64,000 bases of DNA from Deinococcus arcticus. Lineage in GTDB: Bacteria > Deinococcota > Deinococci > Deinococcales > Deinococcaceae. The position numbers and the translations under genes are program-made. Of this stretch, positions 58,589 to 64,000 are shown piece after piece. Under the pieces are notes generated by a model. It saw nothing but the letters and a program-made list of their open reading frames with translations. It ran no database searches and was not told where the DNA came from. Location of the stretch: contig NZ_PYSV01000004.1 in assembly GCF_003028415.1 (NCBI RefSeq), positions 62,001 to 126,000 on the forward strand. Direction: 5' to 3'. Within the stretch, counting starts at the first letter, position 1; each line of letters begins with the position of its first letter.

Positions 58589-59488
58589 GTGAAGCGACAT
58601 GCCCTCTGGACCGCCGGGGCCGGCCTGCTGCTGCTTGCGCTGGGCGCCCTGCTGGTGTCCGGGGGCCGGGACCGCGCCCCCGGTGGCCCGGTGCTGGCCC
58701 TGGCGGGCGACGTGAGTCTGGCGCGCGGGGTGGCCAGTGCGAACGCCGACCACTGGCCCGGCGCCCTGGCGGCCCTGGCCCCGGCCCTGCGCGCCGACCT
58801 TACGGCAGCCAATCTGGAATCCCCCCTGACCGACGCCGCGCGGGCCACCCCGGGTATTGATCTGCGGGCGCCACGTGCCGCCGCCCTTGCCCTGGCTCCC
58901 TTCACGCACCTGGGCGTGGAGAACAACCACGCGCGTGACGGGGGCCCGGCCGGGCAGGCGCAGTCGCAGGCGACCCTGCGCGCCTCGGGCCTTACGCCCA
59001 TCAGCCGCACCCCCACCCTGGCCCGGGTGGGCGGTGAACGCGTGGCCTTTGTGGCGTATCTGGATGCTGGCCACACGCCGCTCCCCCTGGCGGCCATCCG
59101 GCAGGCGGCGGCCCGGGGCGCCCGGGTGGTGGTGCTGCCCCACTGGGGCGAGGAATACGGCCTGACCACCGCCCGGCAGCGGGCCCAGGCCCGCGCCCTG
59201 GTGGCGGCCGGGGCCACGGTGGTGGCGGGCAGCGGGCCCCATGTGCTGCAGGGCCACGAGGTACTGCCTGGGCCCCGGGGTCCGGCGCTGGTGCTCTACT
59301 CCCTGGGCAACCTGCTGTTCGACCAGTCCCTGCCCGCCGCCCGGCTGGGTGCCGTGGTGCGCCTTCCGCTGGGGCAGGTGCAGCGGGCCTGCGCCGTGGC
59401 CACCCGCATCCGTGCCGGGCGCGCGCAGCCAGCCACCGGCGAGGCGAGGCGCACCGCCCTGCGCCGCCTGGGGCTGCCCCCATGCTGA
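58589..59488 (+). CDS. CapA-family (poly-gamma-glutamate synthesis type) metallophosphatase
   Basis: A 299-residue protein with an N-terminal membrane anchor or signal (GAGLLLLALGALLVSGG). The CapA fold is clear: LALAGDVSLARGVASANADH, LTAANLESPLTD, GVENNHARDGG (family consensus A.NH..D.G), VVVLPHWGEEYGLTTARQRA and ALVLYSLGNLLFDQ. It belongs to the metallophosphoesterase superfamily linked to capsule or poly-gamma-glutamate anchoring; substrate unknown. GTG start 58589. It overlaps the next gene by 7 bases. Confidence 0.86.
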   Translation: MKRHALWTAGAGLLLLALGALLVSGGRDRAPGGPVLALAGDVSLARGVASANADHWPGALAALAPALRADLTAANLESPLTDAARATPGIDLRAPRAAALALAPFTHLGVENNHARDGGPAGQAQSQATLRASGLTPISRTPTLARVGGERVAFVAYLDAGHTPLPLAAIRQAAARGARVVVLPHWGEEYGLTTARQRAQARALVAAGATVVAGSGPHVLQGHEVLPGPRGPALVLYSLGNLLFDQSLPAARLGAVVRLPLGQVQRACAVATRIRAGRAQPATGEARRTALRRLGLPPC

Positions 59489-60096
59489 GCGGGCCCGGGC
59501 GACTGTGGCTGGCCACGCTGCTGGCGCTGCCCCTGGTTCTGGCCGGCGGCGCCCAGCCAACCGTCGCCCGGCCAACCGTCTGGCACACCCTGACCCCGCA
59601 GGGGCAATGGGTGGCCGCTGGCCGGGTGCAGGCGCCCAGCGCCTGCCCCGCCCTGACCCTGCCCCCGGACTGGACTGTGCGTGGGGCGGCCTGGGGCGAC
59701 GTGACCGGCGACGGTCAGCCCGAATGCGTGCTCTCGGTCTGGCGGCCCTGGCGTGACTGGCCCATAGGGCGCTGGGCGGCGGCCCCCACGCCCATCATGG
59801 GGAACCGCGACGCCCGGGGCCGCAGCGCCCACATTGCCGTGCTGCGGCCACTGCCGGGGGGGCGTTACCGGGAACTGTGGGTGGGCAGCGCCCTGTTTCA
59901 GCCGGTCTCGGGGTTGACCGTGCGCCCGGACGGCACGCTGGCCACGCTGGAAGTCACCTACGCGGCCCCGCAGGCCCCGGCCCACGCCCTGAGCGAGTGG
60001 CGCTGGACCAGCTTTGGCTTTCGCCTGTTGCGCCGCGTGCCGGTGCAGGCGCGCGAGGTGGGCCGGGATGCGCGCGGCTGGGCGGCGGTGCGCTAA
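59482..60096 (+). CDS. Secreted protein of unknown function next to CapA
   Basis: A 204-residue protein with signal peptide LWLATLLALPLVLAGGAQP. It contains a segment resembling an FG-GAP/VCBS calcium loop (WGDVTGDGQPECVLSVWRPW) and a beta-rich body (AHIAVLRPLPGGRYRELWVG). The 7-base overlap with the CapA-like gene implies joint expression. Its TAA stop abuts a family B repeat. It may be a surface accessory of the CapA-like enzyme. Confidence 0.75.
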   Translation: MLSGPGRLWLATLLALPLVLAGGAQPTVARPTVWHTLTPQGQWVAAGRVQAPSACPALTLPPDWTVRGAAWGDVTGDGQPECVLSVWRPWRDWPIGRWAAAPTPIMGNRDARGRSAHIAVLRPLPGGRYRELWVGSALFQPVSGLTVRPDGTLATLEVTYAAPQAPAHALSEWRWTSFGFRLLRRVPVQAREVGRDARGWAAVR

Positions 60097-60207
60097 GGGC
60101 CTCGCCCCTTCCATTCCCGGGGCAAGCCCCTGTGTTCGCCACTCGCGCTGCGGCGCCGCTGTCCCCGCCCGCTCGGTTGATCGGGGGCTTGGCAGCGAGC
60201 GACTTAA
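60094..60207 (+). repeat. Intergenic repeat B, short form
   Basis: TAA of the preceding gene, then GGGCCTCGCCCC pairing with GGGGCAAGCCC; the inner arm is missing, as if deleted. The usual module ending GGCAGCGAGCGACTTAA follows. The rest of the spacer to 60452 shows no gene and no promoter that I can call for rtcB. Confidence 0.7.
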
Positions 60208-60452
60208 CGCCCGGCCAGGGCCCGCCTCATCTGCCTGGGGGGCGGCGAGGGGTGAAATGGGCCATGCCACCCGCCGCCGCTGACGAATTGCGCTAGGCCG
60301 CCCTCGGCCGTCTGGCCGATGCCGCGCCGGGGCGCCGCGCGCCAGAGTGCAGGGTCACAGGAGGTGGCCCCATGCCCGACCCAGCCGACGACGGTGATCG
60401 TTCCTTCCCGCCTCTCTTCCCCGCCCCCTCTCCCCCCTGAAACGAGACTCCC

Positions 60453-61856
60453 ATGAACGGCAAACACCTTGTGAAACTTGGCCTGGAGAAAAAAGCCATC
60501 GCCCTGGCGCAGACCGCCGCCGCCGCCCGCGAGAAAGCGGGCCTGGAACGCGACGAGATTCTCTCGGAACTGCGTGCGGTGCAGGCCAACCCCGACGCCT
60601 ACCTGGCCGGCGGCGTGTACGCCGAGCTGGCCGCCGAACTGGCCGCCCAGCAGGCCAAACGTGATGCCCAGAAGGGCGCCGAACTGCGCCCCGCGCCTCT
60701 GCCCTACCCGGTATGGGGCGAGGACCTGATTGAAGCGGGCGCCCGCACCCAGATGGACGTGGCCATGCGCCTGCCGGTCAGCCGCGCGGGTGCCCTGATG
60801 CCCGACGCCCACGTGGGGTACGGACTGCCCATCGGCGGCGTGCTGGCCACCGAGAACGCGGTGATTCCCTACGGCGTGGGCGTGGACATCGGCTGCTCCA
60901 TGATGCTGAGCGTGCTGCCCCTGCCCCCCCAGGGCCTGCACGCCGAGGACGGCAAGGCGCTCCTGCTCAAGCACACCCGCTTTGGGGCGGGCGTGGCCTT
61001 TGACAAGCGCGAGCGCGCCGACCACGAGGTGCTGCACGAGGACACCTGGCGCGAGCAGGCCCTGCTGCGCCACCTGTATGACAAGGCGGCCACCCAGATT
61101 GGCACCTCGGGCAGTGGCAACCATTTCGTGGAATTCGGCACCTTCAGCCTGCCGCAGCCGGACCTGGGCCTGGAAGCCGGCGAGTATCTGGCGGTGCTGT
61201 CGCACAGCGGCAGCCGGGGCTTTGGCGCGCAGGTGGCCGGGCACTTCACGGCGCTGGCCGAGCGCCTGCACCCTGGCCTGGCCCCCGAGGCCAAGAAGCT
61301 GGCGTGGCTGCCCCTGGACCAGGAAGAGGGCCAGGCCTACTGGCAGGCCATGAATCTGGCCGGGCGCTACGCGCTGGCCAACCACGACCTCATTCACGCC
61401 CGGCTGGCCCGCGCCCTGAATGTGCAGCCGCTGGCGCAGGTGCGCAACAGCCACAACCTCGCCTGGAAGCAGATGGTGGGCGAGCAGGAGCTGATTGTGC
61501 ACCGCAAGGGCGCGACCCCCGCCGAGGCCGGGCAGCTGGGCCTGATTCCCGGCAGCATGGCCGACCCCGGGTACGTGGTGCGCGGCCGGGGCAACGCGCA
61601 GGCCCTGGGCAGCGCCAGCCACGGCGCCGGGCGCGTGCTGGGCCGCAAGGCCGCCGAGCGCACCCTGGTCAAGAAAGACGTGCAGGCGTACCTGCACGAG
61701 CGCGGCGTGACCCTGCTGGGCGGCGGCATTGACGAGGCCCCCCAGGCCTACAAACGCATTGAAGAGGTGATTGGCCGGCAACGCGATCTGGTGGACGTGC
61801 TGGGCACTTTCCAGCCCCGCATCGTGCGGATGGACACGGGCAGCGAAGACGTGTAG
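60453..61856 (+). CDS. rtcB: RNA-splicing ligase RtcB
   Basis: A 467-residue RNA ligase joining 2',3'-cyclic phosphate or 3'-phosphate ends to 5'-OH with GTP and Mn2+. Metal ligands: Asp145 and Cys148 in VGVDIGCSM, histidines in GTSGSGNHFVEFG and LSHSGSRGFG; the guanylylated His390 is in SASHGAGRVLGR. The metal loop reads DIGCSM rather than the more common DIGCGM. No RtcA, archease or RtcR gene is adjacent, so it stands alone. It may serve RNA repair after radiation or desiccation damage. Confidence 0.95.
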   Translation: MNGKHLVKLGLEKKAIALAQTAAAAREKAGLERDEILSELRAVQANPDAYLAGGVYAELAAELAAQQAKRDAQKGAELRPAPLPYPVWGEDLIEAGARTQMDVAMRLPVSRAGALMPDAHVGYGLPIGGVLATENAVIPYGVGVDIGCSMMLSVLPLPPQGLHAEDGKALLLKHTRFGAGVAFDKRERADHEVLHEDTWREQALLRHLYDKAATQIGTSGSGNHFVEFGTFSLPQPDLGLEAGEYLAVLSHSGSRGFGAQVAGHFTALAERLHPGLAPEAKKLAWLPLDQEEGQAYWQAMNLAGRYALANHDLIHARLARALNVQPLAQVRNSHNLAWKQMVGEQELIVHRKGATPAEAGQLGLIPGSMADPGYVVRGRGNAQALGSASHGAGRVLGRKAAERTLVKKDVQAYLHERGVTLLGGGIDEAPQAYKRIEEVIGRQRDLVDVLGTFQPRIVRMDTGSEDV

Positions 61857-61953
61857 AGCCAGGTCTCAAGACCGGCTGATGGGAGCAGGGGTCGGACTGA
61901 CTCTTGCCCCCACTTTCTGACAGCACACGGCCATCCACAAAGGAGGGAGAGTA

Positions 61954-62127
61954 TTTCTCAGGCATGAGAAAGCTTGGTGGGACGCTGGCTTACCAGATGA
62001 AAACCCATTGGCTGACGTGGCGTTGACAATTTCGTAAGAATTCAGGGGAGAAGATGCGTCTCGGAACCCCTGTGGAACCGCTGCCAGCCGCGTGGCTGAT
62101 TCCTCCTCCAGGCCAGATGCCTGGAGG
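61954..62127 (+). promoter_or_regulatory. Leader region of the orphan sugar-binding protein gene
   Basis: Holds a hairpin TTTCTCA/TGAGAAA (61954-61971), TTGACA at 62023-62028 followed by an unclear -10, and a hairpin CCTCCAGGC/GCCTGGAGG (62105-62127) 36 bases before the start codon. AAAGGAGGG at 61939 is not followed by a plausible gene. The block 61857-62162 contains no other feature. Confidence 0.4.
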
Positions 62128-62162
62128 GGCGCGCCGTGTCCACCCGGGGGACGAGGAGCCCC

Positions 62163-63347
62163 ATGAACCGACTGCTGACCCTGAGCCTGCTGGCCCTGTC
62201 CACCCCCGCTTCGGCCGCCACCCTGACGGTCTGGAGCCACTTCACTGACACCGCCGAGGTGGCGTGGCTGAAGGCCCAGACGGCCAGTTACACCCGCCTG
62301 AGTGGCAATCAGGTCAAGATCGTGAATGTGCCGCTGGACAAGATGGCCGACCAGCTGATTGCCACTGCCAAGAAGGGCAAGGGCCCCGACCTGATCGTGA
62401 CGCTGCCCCAGGACCGCTTTGGGCAGCTGGTCACGGCGGGCGTGCTGGAACCCATGGACGCCTACGTGGCGCGCCGGGGCGAGTTTGACCGCACCACCCT
62501 GACCGCCCTGACGTACCGGGGCAAGCTGTACGGCCTGCCCATGTTCGCGGAGTCCGTGGCGCTGGTGTACAACAAGAAACTGGTGCCCGTGGCCCCCACC
62601 AGCTGGAACGAATTTATCCGTGTGGCCCAGAAGAACACGGGCGGCGGAAAGTACGGCTTCCTGACCGACCTGAGCAACGCCTATATGCAGTACGGCCTGA
62701 TCAGCGCCTACGGCGGCTACGTGTTCAAGAACAACAGCGGCACCCTGGACGTTGGGGACATCGGCCTGGCCAATGCCGGCGCCGCCCGCGCCCTGAGCCT
62801 GATGAACGACCTGCGCTTCAAGTACAAGCTGGTGCCCGAAGGCATGACCGGCGACAAGGCCAAGGCCGCTTTCCTGAAGGGTGACGCCGCCATGATCGTG
62901 ACCGGGCCCTGGGACATGGGCGACATCAAGAAGGCCGGCATCAACTACGGCATCACGGCCCTGCCCACCCCTCCCGGGGCCCCCAACCCCTGGAGCCCCT
63001 TTGTGGGCGTGCAGGGGATCGTGATGAACGCCTACAGCACCAACAAGGCGGCGGCCGCCGAATTCGCACGCGGCATGGTGACCGGCGTGGCGCAGCTCTC
63101 CTTTAATCAGGCTGGCGGGCGCATTCCGGTGAACGTGAACGTGCGGCGCAACCTCGCGGCCAACCCGATTGTGAATGGCTTCGGGCGCGTGATCACCACC
63201 GGCACGCCCATGCCCAACGTGGCGGAAATGGGTCAGGTCTGGACCCCCTGGAGCGAGGCCATTGCCGAGGGCGTCAAGAAACCCGGCGCCAACGCTTCGG
63301 CACTGCTGACCAAGGCCGTGCAGACCATGAAGAAGAACATCAAGTAA
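62163..63347 (+). CDS. Maltose-type ABC transporter substrate-binding protein
   Basis: A 394-residue solute-binding protein. Signal peptide MNRLLTLSLLALSTPASA; the mature chain starts ATLTVWSHFTDTAEVAWLKA. The MalE-like pattern is clear (KGPDLIVTLPQDRFGQLVTA, YGLPMFAESVALVYNKKLVP, GDAAMIVTGPWDMGDIKKAG, NPWSPFVGVQGIVMNAYSTN). It likely binds maltodextrins or a similar sugar. No permease or ATPase follows; a terminator and a convergent HAD gene do, so it is an orphan whose permeases are elsewhere. GAGGAG precedes the ATG at 62163. Confidence 0.9.
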   Translation: MNRLLTLSLLALSTPASAATLTVWSHFTDTAEVAWLKAQTASYTRLSGNQVKIVNVPLDKMADQLIATAKKGKGPDLIVTLPQDRFGQLVTAGVLEPMDAYVARRGEFDRTTLTALTYRGKLYGLPMFAESVALVYNKKLVPVAPTSWNEFIRVAQKNTGGGKYGFLTDLSNAYMQYGLISAYGGYVFKNNSGTLDVGDIGLANAGAARALSLMNDLRFKYKLVPEGMTGDKAKAAFLKGDAAMIVTGPWDMGDIKKAGINYGITALPTPPGAPNPWSPFVGVQGIVMNAYSTNKAAAAEFARGMVTGVAQLSFNQAGGRIPVNVNVRRNLAANPIVNGFGRVITTGTPMPNVAEMGQVWTPWSEAIAEGVKKPGANASALLTKAVQTMKKNIK

Positions 63348-63359
63348 GCAGCGCATAGC

Positions 63360-63397
63360 GCAGGCGGCCCCTGGGACTGTTCACAGGGGCCGCCTGC
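63360..63397 (+). terminator. Terminator of the sugar-binding protein gene
   Basis: Stem GCAGGCGGCCCCTG/CAGGGGCCGCCTGC with a 10-base loop, directly after the stop codon. The T tract is weak (TGTCCTGG). Confidence 0.75.
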
Positions 63398-63418
63398 TGT
63401 CCTGGGCCTGTTGCTCAG

Positions 63419-63543
63419 TGGCTCGCCCCTGCCCCATTCCAACAGTTCACAACAGCGCAGAAACGTGTCCATTCCCGGGGCGAGGCACTGTGTTCGCCGC
63501 TCGCTTCGCTCGGTTGAGCGGGGGCTTGGCAGCGAACGACTTA
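63419..63543 (+). repeat. Intergenic repeat B
   Basis: CTCGCCCC pairs with GGGGCGAG; the inner loop region reads ACAACAGCGCA. It ends GGCAGCGAACGACTTA and runs straight into the next copy. Confidence 0.75.
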
Positions 63544-63689
63544 AGGACGTTGCACCTCACGTTACGACTTTGCAGGAGAGCACCGCAAAGTCTCCACTCC
63601 CGGTGCAACGTCCTTTTTTCGAGACTCGCTCTGCGGCGCAGCTGTTCCAGTCCGCTCGGTTGATCTCAAGATCAACAGCGAACGACTTA
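63544..63689 (+). repeat. Intergenic repeat B, with the clearest hairpin
   Basis: Outer stem GGACGTTGCACC/GGTGCAACGTCC (63545-63556, 63602-63613), inner arm GACTTTGC/GCAAAGTC (63566-63573, 63585-63592), loop AGGAGAGCACC, then T6. It ends GATCTCAAGATCAACAGCGAAC and GACTTA, whose last three bases are the complement of the HAD gene's stop codon. Confidence 0.8.
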
Positions 63690-64000
63690 GTTCTTCCCCG
63701 CCACCTGCAGCAGCGCGGCCAGCCCACCCTCGTAGCCCTCCAGGCGCGGCCACGCCGGGGGAAAAGGCTGGGTTCGGGTAACCTCGTTGGGCACCACCAC
63801 CACGGCCATGCCTGCCGCCACCGCCGCCGTGGCGCCATTGAGGCTGTCTTCTACGGCCAGGCAGGCGGCGGGGTCCAGGCCCAGCTCGCGCGCCGCCAGC
63901 AGGTACAGTTCGGGGTCCGGCTTGACCCGGCGCACGTCGTCGCGGGTAGCCAGAGCGCTGAAGTGCTGCAGCAGGCCGTGGTGCGAGAGCCAGCGCGTCA
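63687..64000 (-). CDS. HAD-superfamily phosphatase, C-terminal part
   Basis: The last 104 codons of a minus-strand gene cut by the right edge. VKPDPELYLLAARELGLDPA and CLAVEDSLNGATAAVAAGM are motifs III and IV of HAD subfamily IA (beta-phosphoglucomutase/phosphatase type): the catalytic lysine in VKPDP and the metal aspartate in VEDS. The frame stays open to base 64000 (ending TRWLSHHGLLQHFSALATRD toward the edge). Motif I is outside the window. The TAA stop is supplied by a family B repeat. A sugar phosphate is the likely substrate. Confidence 0.88.
   Translation of the reverse strand, partial: TRWLSHHGLLQHFSALATRDDVRRVKPDPELYLLAARELGLDPAACLAVEDSLNGATAAVAAGMAVVVVPNEVTRTQPFPPAWPRLEGYEGGLAALLQVAGKN

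Noticed and set aside
61965..62024. Possible 19-codon ORF (MRKLGGTLAYQ...) before the orphan sugar-binding protein
   Set aside because: Its AGGAGG lies about 16 bases upstream, too far, and its end overlaps a TTGACA box. Not reported as a gene.

Overview
The window is high-GC DNA (roughly two thirds G+C by eye) from a Deinococcus-type bacterium. Support comes from the gene families present (two deoxynucleoside kinases side by side, RtcB, apgM, DUF3160, a MurE without the meso-DAP motif), from start sites placed 6-7 bases after TANNNT hexamers (the geometry of the leaderless mRNAs known from Deinococcus), and from many short dispersed intergenic repeats. No insertion sequence, prophage, CRISPR array, rRNA or tRNA was found.

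Layout. 1-8859: a LacI-regulated beta-glucoside locus with repressor, sugar-binding protein, two permeases, GH1 and GH3 glycosidases; no transport ATPase is encoded here. 9052-11895 (minus): four overlapping genes, a GGDEF protein with a ribbon-helix-helix-like tail, a nucleoside deaminase, a Nudix-methyltransferase fusion and a histidine phosphatase. 12044-14370: groES-groEL. 14742-19161: a chaperone-usher pilus operon of the spore-coat-U (archaic/sigma) type. 19546-22302: benzoate transporter and divergent MocR regulator. 22663-30615 (minus): a secreted protein, apgM, terC with a 16-residue leader peptide, trmH, a kinase-like protein, a metallo-beta-lactamase-fold hydrolase, a class II photolyase and a UPF0126/TRIC membrane protein. 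30666-35133: rpmF, AIM24, two small membrane proteins with a winged-helix regulator, and a BCS1-like AAA ATPase. 35134-35902: gene-free, with two tandem promoter-terminator cassettes and two strong hairpins. 35903-44139: VOC protein, hemW, lpd, a papain-like secreted protease, a CrtA-like protein. 44140-46290 (minus): glmS with a glmS ribozyme in its leader. 46504-51322: FmdB-like protein, HtrA-type protease, SPFH protein plus RHH repressor behind a 30-bp palindrome, two deoxynucleoside kinases. 51335-54622 (minus): a 1095-residue AAA/TPR/BTAD regulator. 54724-64000: murE, DUF3160, CapA-like protein, rtcB, an orphan sugar-binding protein and a HAD phosphatase cut by the right edge.

The most unusual material is between the genes. 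Two families of mosaic repeats (called A and B here) occur at least 8 times each. Both contain hairpins whose stems change by compensatory substitutions while loops are kept, which points to selection on a folded RNA or DNA form. Their ends often supply or abut the stop codon of the flanking gene. The twin cassettes at 35274-35520 each hold a good promoter followed within about 15 bases by an intrinsic terminator, so each predicts an RNA of only about 28 nt.
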